Shown here: positions 34,357 through 44,171 of the stretch, one piece after another
Layout of the letters: every line of letters begins with the position of its first letter
How positions within the stretch are numbered: the first letter of the stretch is position 1
Assembly (NCBI GenBank): GCA_030568195.1
Contig: JAJLTO010000013.1
Location: forward strand, 1 to 64,000
Length of the DNA stretch: 64,000 nucleotides
Direction: 5' to 3'
Source: Dipodascopsis uninucleata var. uninucleata
Taxonomy: Eukaryota; Ascomycota; Lipomycetes; Lipomycetales; Lipomycetaceae
Notes under the pieces: generated by a model
Told to the model about the DNA's origin: nothing
What the model saw: the letters and a program-made list of their open reading frames with translations, nothing else
Databases searched by the model: none
Made by a program: the position numbers and the translations under genes

Positions 34357-35925
34357 TACAAAAAAGTGTATACAGTTGGTATGACTAGCAAATCAGTAGG
34401 TCGTTTTGTCTAGTGTATTATTGATTTGCTTTTAATTATTGTATTGTTAATACTCGTTTCTTCAGTTTCTAGATAGCTAGTCTTTATAATAGCTAGCTAG
34501 ACAAGAGATATCACTCGCATGTGCCTTTAATAGAATGAGATATTAATTCAGGTAAGAATGGTTCTAGCAAAGGTCTCTCTACCGGCACCAACTATGAGAA
34601 ACAGATATGATATCATGAATGTCAGCTTTATTTCTAGGCTAAATAGACGTATGATCGATTTCTCGTTTTCAAAACCCAGGAAATCTTTCAAAAATAGCGT
34701 ATCTTATTATTTTGTTAAAACCCATGTGATTGCAACTTAGAGGCAATAATACACAGATGGAATGAAGATGTAGTACAACTCTTCGATCTGTGTTAAATCA
34801 AGTTTGCTTGATATTTCGTATATATTTTGGTAGAATCTTTCAGCCCTTACCTGATCTATGTGAATAGCAACTCCTTATGGATCTCTCCTCAATACAATAT
34901 TTCCTTTGTTATGACGTATTTTGAAGTTAAGGTGATATGCGAAATTAATAACTACTAAATGTAGGTTAAATTATTTGTCAAATTGCTGTCGTGAATATCT
35001 TTTTTCTCCAGCCTTAGTTTTAAGATGCTTGGTTTCGAAGGTTACATAGTAAGGGTTTCTATTATCTTGTTATTGCAAACATACAAAAAGAAGTACCTAC
35101 GCCTTACCCTTATTTATGGCATATCTGGATATCGGAAAGATCTCACCATGTTCAATCGCTCTCTTCTTCTCATACCCTAAACCAACAGTAGTGCAAAGCC
35201 GTTTGTCAGGGAAAGGTGATACAACTTTGAACAATACGAACGATATTTCCTTCTCTGCCAAATATCCGATGTATTTTTACCTACTGCTTCAGTCTATGCA
35301 GGTTTATCTGACTATAGTTATTATATACTAGTATATATGTAATTTCATAGAGTTGTACTAGTTCAATTAACAGTTATAGCATACTTACTTTGCTTTTAAG
35401 TTTATCTCATTAAACTAATGCACAGGATAGAACCTTATAGTTTTTGGTATGATAAATCTGAACTATCTCATTCATTTAAACAGCACTTTCATGTGTTATA
35501 TTTGTTTTTGATCACTGTTGTTAATTAAACTACTGATTAAACTTATGAGAAAATGGCAAGATTTTCAGTCTAGTCGTTCGAATGTTCATTAGTATGGCTT
35601 GAACAGTTATCATCCCACTAAATATGATTTAACTCAAAAACTAGTAAATATTTACTCATTTTCTTCACCCATTGTAGAAGAGAGAAAAGACAAACAACAC
35701 AATTCCAAGAGAAAAAGTGCACTTCTATATAAATGCAGACCCCGAGTAAGAAAAGAAAATTTTCCTTGAGATTCTGTTCACGATATACTAAGTGATTGTC
35801 AGTTTCCTCTCTTTTTCAGTACGTCACTCACCTCAGTCACTCTTTTTGTATAATTGCTCTTGTCTACGACAGCTCACTTATTATAGAATTACTCCATTTA
35901 TATATATTGTCTTGCGATATTAACA
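34357..35925. other. Large divergent intergenic region with TATA box
   Basis: 1.57 kb between MPE1 and the wall-protein gene. Frames of 60-87 codons occur (near 34558, 35116, 35796) but lack codon bias, domains or homologue-like motifs. A TATATAAA lies at 35726-35733. No RNA gene was recognised. Confidence 0.45.
35726..35733 (+). promoter_or_regulatory. TATA box of the GPI wall-protein gene
   Basis: TATATAAA 193 bp before the ATG at 35926, with CT-rich sequence between, as in strongly expressed fungal promoters. Confidence 0.6.
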
Positions 35926-36549
35926 ATGCAGTTCAAAATTTCAATTATTATCGCTGCTCTTACGGTACTCACACAAGCTGTTCTCGCTCAGAGCGAGAAC
36001 GAATACACGTCCACTACGACTATTACTCTTACTTCATTTTCTACTATGACAAGTATTGAACTATTTACTAAAACTTCGTGTCCTGGTGAATGCCCATTCG
36101 AGAGCACTACTAGTTTAATCTCCTCTATCGCTTCTCCCAGCAGTCTATCTAGTTCTGGCGATGTTCTACCTACTACAAGCAGTAGTATGAGTACCACATC
36201 TTCTACTTCGTCCACTACTACTTCCTCATCTACTTCTACGTTAAGTTCGACCTGGATTCCTTCTTTTACCTCCACCTATTTCAACTCTACTTCTACTATT
36301 TCGATTCCTACCGTTTCTTCAATTTCTTTCTTGACTTACACGTCATCTGTTCCATTGACTTACGTCAATACTACTTCTTACTACGTTCCTTCTCCGTCTT
36401 ACATTCCAGCTAGCAGCAACTCAACACAAGGAAATGCTACTTACACAGCACTTATACCAACTTTCACTGGTGCTGCTAGTACGACGAGAATATCTATTGT
36501 AGTTGCTGCTGCTGCTGCTGTAGGTGCTGCTGCAGTGGGCTTTGCCTAG
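35926..36549 (+). CDS. GPI-anchored Ser/Thr-rich cell-wall protein
   Basis: Intron-free, 207 aa. It starts with a signal peptide (MQFKISIIIAALTVLTQAVLA). The middle is almost entirely Ser/Thr with Tyr and Pro, including long Ser/Thr runs that should be heavily O-mannosylated. A short SCPGECPF-like patch (TSCPGECPF) is the only Cys-bearing part. The C-terminus is a hydrophobic Ala/Val tail (IVVAAAAAVGAAAVGFA) preceded by small residues, the normal GPI attachment signal. It is probably a plasma-membrane or wall mannoprotein. There is no recognisable catalytic domain. Codons are biased to TCT/ACT, which suggests high expression. Confidence 0.85.
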   Translation: MQFKISIIIAALTVLTQAVLAQSENEYTSTTTITLTSFSTMTSIELFTKTSCPGECPFESTTSLISSIASPSSLSSSGDVLPTTSSSMSTTSSTSSTTTSSSTSTLSSTWIPSFTSTYFNSTSTISIPTVSSISFLTYTSSVPLTYVNTTSYYVPSPSYIPASSNSTQGNATYTALIPTFTGAASTTRISIVVAAAAAVGAAAVGFA

Positions 36550-37098
36550 AGTGACGATTACGGATGTTATGAAGTTGTTATGAAATGTTAATTCTGTTTT
36601 TGAAATGCGTTAGATTATACATTGATGATTGATATATATATGCCTTACTTTAAACATTATTTGGTCGCGATTTATTTGTATATTGACGGCTAGTGTTCTA
36701 AATTATGAACAATCGAATTTTTTTCAAATGCCTATTGTCTTAGCTTACTAATAAATGATCGTCCACTATAAGGGCTGAACTATACGAAATATATTCCGTC
36801 ACAATCAATATACGAAAACATGAACCAAAGAAATATAGAAAAATAATATATAAGCAGAAAAAAAAACGAACTGATCCAAAAATTTACCAAATATTGTAAA
36901 TATAGCTTAGAGAACTATATTATAAAATAATTGCCTAACAAAATTCGTACATAAATTATAAATCTCCTCACGTACCTTGAAACTAAAATGCTATAACACC
37001 TAAATCAATTGCATATTTATTACGTAGTCGAATTTACAATATTTTAGACTAAAAAAATTTCAAAACCAGTAATTAGGCAGCGACAAAGCGATCAGTAA
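36550..37098. other. Convergent 3' region
   Basis: 549 bp, very AT-rich, between the wall-protein and TRP-like gene ends; no features seen. Confidence 0.5.
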
Positions 37099-39460
37099 CT
37101 AGAACATAGGCCTTCCGTTACTGCTGTGTTCAAGATTCGGGAGGTCTGTTGAAAATACGCTACCTTCACCTGATAAGTGAACATCAGTACCGTTAGCAAG
37201 TGGTACAAGCTCTAGATTGCTTGTGCTGCTTGACTCAATGGTTGATTTGTCATCCCATGGCATCATGCGCCTGTTTGTTGTTGGTTCCGTGTAGTTTGAT
37301 TGAGCCAGTGGCTCATAATCGGTCAAAGCAACGCCTATGTGACTTGGTGTCAAAGAACTTCGTGAAGTCTTTGCATCCATAGAATAATCTGTCATCTCGT
37401 GACTCTCTGCCAACAAACTAAACTTCGATTCGCTGGCAGACTTCATCGTACCGTCGTTCTCTACATCCTTTCTCTTATTAGGATTCTTACTGAAAAGAGA
37501 TATAAGCGCATTGATGATAATCAGAATTGCCAGTAAGCAAGTCAAAACAGCCTGAACTATTATCAATGCAATACCGACAGCGGTAGTTGTCTCTTGAGAT
37601 ATACCAAGCTCTTCAACAAAGACCAATATACAAACTAAAGATATAACACGAACAACAGATATAATACTGTTCACTATATTTCCGGCTCGAGTATTGAATG
37701 GTCGCAAAACTAGCAATGCAACGACAAATATAGTTTCTATCGCAATTTGTCCAATAACCTGAACTAGACCATGTCCGTCCGCTAATGCAATGAATGCGCT
37801 TCTACCGAATGATACTAAAATGGCAGGAACAAAAAACCACCAGAATCGAGTCTTAAATTGACCGTAAAATAAGCCGTAAACTCGAATCCAAGGCTTGTGC
37901 CGATATAATTCATCAATGTTTCCATCCCGATAACTCCGTTTTGCGAGAAGGAAGATTCGTATTGAATATATACTAATAATAGACGTTATAATACCAAGAA
38001 TTACTGCTGCAATTACCAATGTAGCCCAAGAATCACCTCTTTTGAATTGATATAAACAATATAAAACCCAGGTACCATACAGAATAACAATTGTACGCAC
38101 GATCGTTGATCCCAAAAAAATCCAATATCTCTGACGAAATGACTCTAGAGACTTTGACAATGTTCCAAACTGTGCAATCACCTCTAGAGTCAATTTGAAA
38201 AGGAGAATTGCTACGATGATTACTCCAATAATCATCGCAAAAAATAACAAAACAGTCATGAAGACATTAGCATCAGGAATCATCAAATGCTCAGCATATC
38301 TTGCAAGGCCGTAAACCTCTTCAAGTATTGTGTCTGAAGAGCTACTTGTAGAATTGCCACTAGACTGAGAAAGGTCAACACCGTCGAAGACAAATCTACG
38401 TAGAAGCTTTGAAGACGAAACTTCTGAAGAGCTTGTATCCGTGCTGCTAAGAAGAATAAGAGCCCCGCTACCATAATCAAGAATAGTAGTCCGTTGAAGT
38501 GTCTCCCACGAGCTTAACGTAGTATTTCCTCCTGTCTTGGCTCTAAATGAGTCAATAGACTTCTGCATCGCAGGCCAGGAGATGAAAGCATTTGCCCAAC
38601 CAAAATTCTGAGAAAATGATTGATATACTGTTGGATATGTTATTGAAAGCATTCCATTCATAGCCATACTCTGTGTCCAGCCTATGACATCTCCCACTCC
38701 AGGAGTAGTACCTGAATAACCACTAGCAGCTGCACCAGAGCTGGCCATGCTTGAAACAAAGTAAATCGAAGTCGCACCAAGTGCTATTGCAGCTATTCCA
38801 GCAGAGGCGTAGGACACAGATTTCATTTTAGTTGTCTTTCCATTAGTGATAGATGACTGGAAGCAAGCAATTTCCTCACCAGAATCAGAGTTGTTCAAAG
38901 TCAGTCGAGCATAACCATCAAGATCCGGGATAGCGAAAGCAATAGAAGGAATTTGCTCGGCATAATTGTTTGGAATATTGACAGTACCCTTTGCCGAAAA
39001 AGTCTTGTCTGCTGGCAAGGGGCAAATTCCCTTTATACCATAGTCGCAAGGATCAAAAGAGTATGTAAACACCGTTTTTCCATATGCATTCACAGAAAGA
39101 GAAGCTAAAGGAATAGAATTGGGAGTAAGCCGTTGTTCAACAATATAATCATGTCATTTGTATGTATTAATACTGCGCACGTCACGACAGCCATAACAGG
39201 AATACCTGCTCTAGGTAGCAACATCCAATACCAAATATGCACTCACCTGTAACATTTTGCTCTTTTGTCGACGTTCCCGAAAGATCAAAAGTAACGTTCT
39301 GCGTTGACTTTGAGTATGACACGTCAAACGCATTAATTATTATACTTGCATTTCCCGAATCGCAAGTATAGAGTGTTGTAGAGCTGATAGTATCTGATGC
39401 ACTTGCTGATCTCCAAAAGGAGGCGAGAGCAAGACCTACCGCTATTCGTGCCCACCTCAT
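37099..39460 (-). CDS. TRP-like channel with ML-like domain (Flc/Pkd2 family)
   Basis: Predicted 739 aa, exons 39460-39247 and 39104-37099. The 142-nt intron has donor GTGAGT and acceptor CTTTAG and joins EQNVT to ASLSVNAYGK. A signal peptide (about 1-22) is followed by the lumenal ML-like domain (about 23-165; YTCDSGNASI, PSIAFAIPDLDGYARL, GEEIACFQS). A long fungal TRP region follows with eight or more hydrophobic segments and a Ser-rich cytosolic tail. Yeast Flc1-3 are linked to FAD/haem transport into the ER and to calcium; fission yeast Pkd2 is a plasma-membrane calcium channel. Which function applies is unknown. Confidence 0.85.
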
Positions 39461-40463
39461 GTTGTAGAGGTATCCAACTCTTCAGGTGACAAAAATATGT
39501 TGTCTACTTTAAAAATTCCTATAAATCTCAATCCAAGTTAACAGCCTTGAGATGTTATCAGAGAGGAGTCCAAACTAGAGAAGTCAGTATTTCTCTTTCA
39601 AGGGATATAAAAATAGGTATTCGTAACCCCCCTAAAAAAGCTACACTCTCTTATGGTAACTGTAAAATAATGTGTTTCCAATGTAGCCGGACACGCTTCT
39701 TGAGCCACTTTCCGTCACTTTCTCCAAACTAGATCTATAATCTAATTTAAGATCTCTCCGACTAAGTAATAGTATAGATAAATTTAGTGCAGGAATTTTT
39801 TAAACGCATCACGAACCGCTATTTAATGACCAGGTATCATGCTGCGGTGAGAATGTACCTTAAATCTATTTTTAATCTAATTTGAGTGACTTATTAAATA
39901 TAGTATTGTTATACCCACATGCGGCTTGGTGCGTTCCTGAAACAAGTTCTTTATATCACGTGCGACATCTCGCTTAATCTCATAAAACTTTCATTATCAT
40001 TTAGGGTATAGCCCTACTATGGGAAAATGCAGTCACAGTGCTGAATTATAACCGAAGCCTAGCGCTCTATAGTCCACTGAATGAGAATTGTGTGAATACC
40101 AATTCTACATTGGAAAATACCTTAAATCTACTGTTAATTTTCTCTCTTTTTTGATTGCTAGTCAATTCAGCTTCACCTTTACAACATATTTTAAAAGCAG
40201 AATCCGTTGACCGGAGTACTTTCCTATAGAATCTAGAAAAGTGCAGAGATGGTCAGTATTAATTCTTTTTATTTTGTCATATAGCAGGGATATGAATTTG
40301 AAGTGTCAACCTTTTCGGCCTGAACTTTGAATTCGTCGCAATTTTTTAGTAATAGTGATAAATCCATTATTCTGAGTCGTATAAGAGTACATTTATCATT
40401 TCCGTCTCACTACTTGGAGTTGCGTTGTTCTATATGTACGAATTTTGATACTAACTATTTATT
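39461..40463. promoter_or_regulatory. Divergent region: TRP-like gene and RPL30 promoters
   Basis: About 1 kb. The RPL30 side holds an ordered motif set at 39955-40037, about 430 bp before the ATG. That distance suggests a long 5' leader or an intron in the 5' UTR, which I cannot place. Confidence 0.55.
39955..40037 (+). promoter_or_regulatory. RPL30 promoter module: Cbf1-, Tbf1/HomolE- and HomolD-like sites
   Basis: ATCACGTG at 39955-39962, TTAGGGTA at 40001-40008, AGCCCTAC at 40010-40017 and CAGTCACA at 40030-40037. CAGTCACA is the exact HomolD box known from fission yeast ribosomal-protein promoters. AGCCCTA fits the Tbf1 consensus ARCCCTA and resembles HomolE. The same order occurs upstream of ubiquitin-S27a. 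Confidence 0.65.
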
Positions 40464-40933
40464 ATGAAGGCTCCAAAGACAAAGAAATCACAAGAATCTA
40501 TCAACTCCAGACTTGCTCTCGGTAAGTACTAGAAATAGTATTATTGTATTGGCGGCTGTTTTACTTAGAGTAAATCCAGAGAGCTAGGATACCTAAGTTA
40601 TAGGCGGCTGTAGAGCATAGGTTGCTATGAAATAAATTTGCTAACGGCTGTTGTCTTGTAATAGTCATCAAGTCTGGAAAGTACAGTTTGGGCTACAAGT
40701 CTACTTTGAAGGCTATCCGAAACGGGAAAGCAAAACTTGTTATTATTGCTGGTAATACACCGCCACTTAGATCGTCTGAGTTGGAGTACTATGCGATGCT
40801 TGCTAAGATCAACGTTCACCACTTCCAGGGAGGAAACAATGAACTTGGTACAGCAGCTGGTAAACTCTTCCGAGTTGGTGTCCTTTGTGTCATTGATCCA
40901 GGTGATTCCGATATTCTGACTACTCTTGCTTGA
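40464..40933 (+). CDS. RPL30: 60S ribosomal protein eL30
   Basis: 108 aa, exons 40464-40521 and 40665-40933. The first exon codes [19 protein letters not shown]; the second begins [19 protein letters not shown]. The remainder is canonical eL30 ([47 protein letters not shown]). eL30 is a kink-turn RNA-binding protein of the large subunit. In budding yeast it blocks splicing of its own pre-mRNA through a kink-turn. Here the 143-nt intron is longer than most in the window and contains three CGGCTGT copies, so similar control is possible but unproven. Confidence 0.95.
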
Positions 40934-41067
40934 GAATATGTATAAATTTGTTCTGTTTTTTTTTTTGTTCATAAAAGTTAGCAATAATAAAACTGTATAA
41001 ATGGACCATCGTACTTTGTTCGGAATTTTAGGATGTGGCATTCAGTGTGGCTTTTTGTCTGAGATGT

Positions 41068-41105
41068 TTCACGTGACTGTAGTGCATATGTGGCTGTCAC
41101 GTGAA
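41068..41105. promoter_or_regulatory. Paired CACGTG sites in inverted repeat
   Basis: TTCACGTGAC at 41068-41077 and its exact reverse complement GTCACGTGAA at 41096-41105. RTCACGTG is the binding site of Cbf1-type bHLH factors. Confidence 0.6.
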
Positions 41106-41230
41106 GCTGCACGGCCGTCCTGACCTTCATCTCATATCTAAATGACGTTTTGAAATCTTAACTACTACTAAACACTAATGACTAGGTTATTTCTAAATGC
41201 AGGCCCCGGGAAACAATTGTAAGGAATGAA

Positions 41231-41238
41231 TATAAAAG
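41231..41238 (+). promoter_or_regulatory. TATA box of the small repeat-protein gene
   Basis: TATAAAAG 164 bp upstream of the ATG at 41402. Confidence 0.55.
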
Positions 41239-41401
41239 CCCTTGATATCCCTAACATATCTTAAGGATATTTTCATTATAATAAATTATAGATCTTTATA
41301 TTACCTGTGTATAGTAAAGCGAGCCCTCAAGGATCTCCAATCAAGTAATCTTACATTTATTAGAATATAAAGATCAACTTTTCAATTCGAAGACATTAAT
41401 A

Positions 41402-41821
41402 ATGTGTTTGATGAGAGTTACACCAGAACGAGAGATCTATGATGAAGGAATAGTAGAGGCTCCTGCTATTATTAGAACTTCACCCAGAAGTAGTCGTCAC
41501 AGTCACTACAATCCTGGTTTGACTCAATACGTCGAACATGCGTCTGCTGTTCAGCCCGTTGTTGTGAGATCTGGTCATTCTTTGCATGAGCCGGTCATAG
41601 TAGAGTCTGGGCATCACCACTATCGTCATCCTAGTCACGAATATCGCCACTCCGGGAGTGTTTACAGTCCCGAGCGCCTCTCTGGCGGTGTTTATGTTCC
41701 TGAGCGACGTTCAGGCAGTCTATATGCTCCTGAATACCGATATGAGCCACGGGGCTCGTCCGCAAGTTTCGCTGACGGATATAGGGCTGGGCAGGCAGAG
41801 GCGGCCCGCAGATACTACTAA
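41402..41821 (+). CDS. Small His/Tyr/Ser-rich protein with internal repeats
   Basis: Intron-free, 139 aa, family not recognised. It starts MCLMRVTPEREIYDEG, then becomes rich in His, Tyr, Arg and Ser. Residues about 83-115 contain three near-repeats of the form S-[VL]-Y-x-PE (SVYSPERLSG, GVYVPERRSG, SLYAPEYR). The C-terminus is SFADGYRAGQAEAARRYY. There is no signal peptide or membrane segment. A clear TATA box, paired E-boxes and a uniform frame support a real, possibly stress- or stage-regulated gene. It could instead be a structural or disordered protein of narrow distribution. Confidence 0.6.
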   Translation: MCLMRVTPEREIYDEGIVEAPAIIRTSPRSSRHSHYNPGLTQYVEHASAVQPVVVRSGHSLHEPVIVESGHHHYRHPSHEYRHSGSVYSPERLSGGVYVPERRSGSLYAPEYRYEPRGSSASFADGYRAGQAEAARRYY

Positions 41822-42609
41822 GTGTATCTTGTACCATGAACTGAGTAGTTGTGGTTGGGTTATAAAGACGATGTGAGAGACTGACATAAGTTTTCACAGA
41901 TGTTAGTGAATGTTTTTCCGTCAGTCTCTGTAGTTTAGCTATCGCCAATTGTGTTATGTGGTTAGTCCAAATGTCATCACATTTGACTACAGCTGGATTT
42001 GATTATTATTAACTAGATATTAAGTTACTATAGTTCGGCGTTGGGTGGCAGAGAACAGGCTTGACAAATACATATCTTTATACTATGTTAATGGAATTTC
42101 TGTCTTTTTACTGCTATAAGTGCCGTTATTTAATTTATAAATTTTCCAAGGTATATTGGACGATATGAAATTATAGATGTATAACCAATATTGTTTGATT
42201 TTAATTTTTCGTAATATACAGTTAATATAAAAAAGGAAAATATAAGAGAAATTCAGAAAAATAAAACCCATTTAGACACTAGTACACTTCTCAAGTTTCA
42301 GAGAACCAAGAACATATAACATTTTGAAGACAAAGAAAGACACAGGCACCGAATAAAACATAAATAGTGTATAAACATAAACATCTCCGGTTTCACTAGC
42401 ATAGTCGAAACTTATTTCTTTAAAAATATTCCATTACTTGTACACGACCTCATAAAGACCCACCAGCTCGCACTTTGTCACACTGTTCCGTTCCACTGGC
42501 GAGAAATGCCAGTCGTAAAATATGCACCACAAGAAAAGTAGCTACACAACCAAATAAGATAGGTAATCATTCAAACTTACTTCCTTTGCAATTTTATTGA
42601 GAATTCTAG
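41822..42609. other. Convergent 3' region
   Basis: 788 bp between the small repeat protein and the C2H2 gene. AT-rich; a 62-codon minus-strand frame there is low-complexity and was rejected. Confidence 0.45.
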
Positions 42610-43563
42610 CTATCTTTTAGACATGAGCTCTCGTTCCAGGTAAGTAATTCTATTGTCTGATCTATTCAAACGATCTTCAAATTCTCTAATCTTATCTTCG
42701 AGGCCCCTGACATAGTTCAGCAAAGTCTCTTCTATTCTAGACGACTGTTGACCATAGCCACCAGATACTTGAATGTAAGATTGCCCACCTGTCTGCATTG
42801 CCCCTTGATGCTGTTGTGAAACACCAGTTGAGCCTGCTTGTTGCTGTTGAAGAAAGGCATTTGCATTGTGAGACGACGACGTAGGCATCAGGTTAAATTG
42901 CGCAGAATATAAGCCAGGAGCCTGCGAACCACCTGGCGCAGTGCCAGTTTGATATGTATGAGGAAGAGGTGACAGAAGTCTTGGAGACTCCGAGACAGCT
43001 TGTGAGAAGCCTTGTCCGGCATATATGCTCTTAGACTGCTGATTCCCAACTTGATTACCATTCTCGGACCTGCTTGATGTTATTGTTTGAACCTTTCCAG
43101 AATGATCTCCTTGTCTACTCCGAATTTCGTCTCCACCTGTTCCTTCATCCTCGCTATTTTCACCATCTGTCCTCCCAACACATCCATTAGCACCTTTTCC
43201 ATGTCGTGCTAAGGCATCACCTCGCGCAAATCGGCGGCCACATTTTTGGCAAGCGTAAGGTTTCTCTCCTGTGTGTAACTTAGCATGTCGTTTCAAATCG
43301 TGTAATCGACGAAATTTCGAGTTGCACGTCGCGCAAGTAAAAGGCTTCTCATGCGAGTGCGTCAATAGATGTGATTTGAGGTTGTGATGACGCGTAAATG
43401 ATTGATTGCAATGAGTGCACGTATGTTTGCTCCCGGAACTAGGTGTTCCTGAAGATGTTGCGCTTACTGCACCAGCACTTCCTGCGCCTCCAGCGCCACC
43501 TGTAGAGGTAGCATTCGCAGTTGGCGATGGTGTGGATGTTTGCAAGCTCCCTAAAAGCGACAT
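42610..43563 (-). CDS. C2H2 zinc-finger transcription factor
   Basis: Intron-free, 317 aa. After a Ser/Thr/Gly/Ala-rich N-terminus come three tandem fingers at about residues 47-128. Finger 1 is CTHCNQSFTRHHNLKSH, finger 2 is CATCNSKFRRLHDLKRH and finger 3 is CQKCGRRFARGDALARH with a GANGC end. Linkers are EKPF and TGEKPY. The combination HHNLKSH / RRLHDLKRH / ARGDALARH marks a conserved ascomycete subgroup whose exact target I do not know. A Gln/Ser-rich middle follows, and then a C-terminal coiled coil (YVRGLEDKIREFEDRL), which suggests dimers. It probably binds DNA as a nuclear regulator. Confidence 0.88.
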   Translation of the reverse strand: MSLLGSLQTSTPSPTANATSTGGAGGAGSAGAVSATSSGTPSSGSKHTCTHCNQSFTRHHNLKSHLLTHSHEKPFTCATCNSKFRRLHDLKRHAKLHTGEKPYACQKCGRRFARGDALARHGKGANGCVGRTDGENSEDEGTGGDEIRSRQGDHSGKVQTITSSRSENGNQVGNQQSKSIYAGQGFSQAVSESPRLLSPLPHTYQTGTAPGGSQAPGLYSAQFNLMPTSSSHNANAFLQQQQAGSTGVSQQHQGAMQTGGQSYIQVSGGYGQQSSRIEETLLNYVRGLEDKIREFEDRLNRSDNRITYLERELMSKR

Positions 43564-44171
43564 TTCATTCAGTAACCACTAAGCCAATAGCAATAACCGG
43601 TAACTTATTTATTTAAAAAAGTAAGACCTCGTACTCTTAGAGCTATACTGTACTATTAACGAAAATGAAAAATTGACGCGAGAAAACGCTTTTATTAGTT
43701 GGCGGAAGAGAAATAATTGCGAAAATCAAATGTGGCAGGAAACAAATGGCGGTGCCAGGCGGTGAAGGCTGTATTATATGGTAAGACTAAGCATTCACTC
43801 TTGCACCGCCTGATTACGCCACCGCTGCCTTATGTGACTGGCTAATCATACCCTAAACTGTTGATCATATTTATTAGGGGTAATTTACAGCTAACCGTAA
43901 TAATAAGGATTTGTACCCTGTAATGCTTAAGGGTATTGTGTATATAGTTTGAAAGACGCGTCCAATTCAATCAAAGTTAAGGGGACCATCGACAGAAGAA
44001 ATTTCAGAATATTCTCAAGTGAGAATCGAGAGTGACCTGTAATCTGCTTATAACTTTCCTCTCGACAAGGAAATATTCTGGATATCATCGATATAATTCG
44101 CACGATCCCGATTAGTAGAGAAACTTAGAAGCTACTATATATTTCAACTGTTAATAGCGATATAGATTATC
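43564..44171. promoter_or_regulatory. Divergent promoter: C2H2 factor and CCT6
   Basis: 608 bp. GGCGGTG occurs at 43748-43754 and 43758-43764, with inverted matches CACCGCC at 43804-43810 and CACCGC at 43820-43825. ACGCGT lies at 43956-43961. The GC-rich cluster stands out from the AT-rich surroundings and sits 185-262 bp before the C2H2 start. Confidence 0.6.

Larger units (their letters stand above)
40934..41401. promoter_or_regulatory. Promoter region of the small repeat-protein gene
   Basis: 468 bp with two CACGTG sites in a 10-bp inverted repeat (41068-41077 and 41096-41105) and TATAAAAG at 41231-41238, 164 bp before the next ATG. Confidence 0.6.

Noticed and set aside
34558-34740. 60-codon plus-strand frame with several Arg/Ser residues
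   Set aside because: No homologue-like motif, no promoter signal and no splice partner; likely chance frame in a long gap.
35116-35331. 71-codon plus-strand frame
   Set aside because: No signal peptide, domain or flanking signals; consistent with chance.
42083-42271. 62-codon minus-strand frame rich in Ile, Tyr, Asn
   Set aside because: Composition is that of AT-rich non-coding DNA between two convergent genes.
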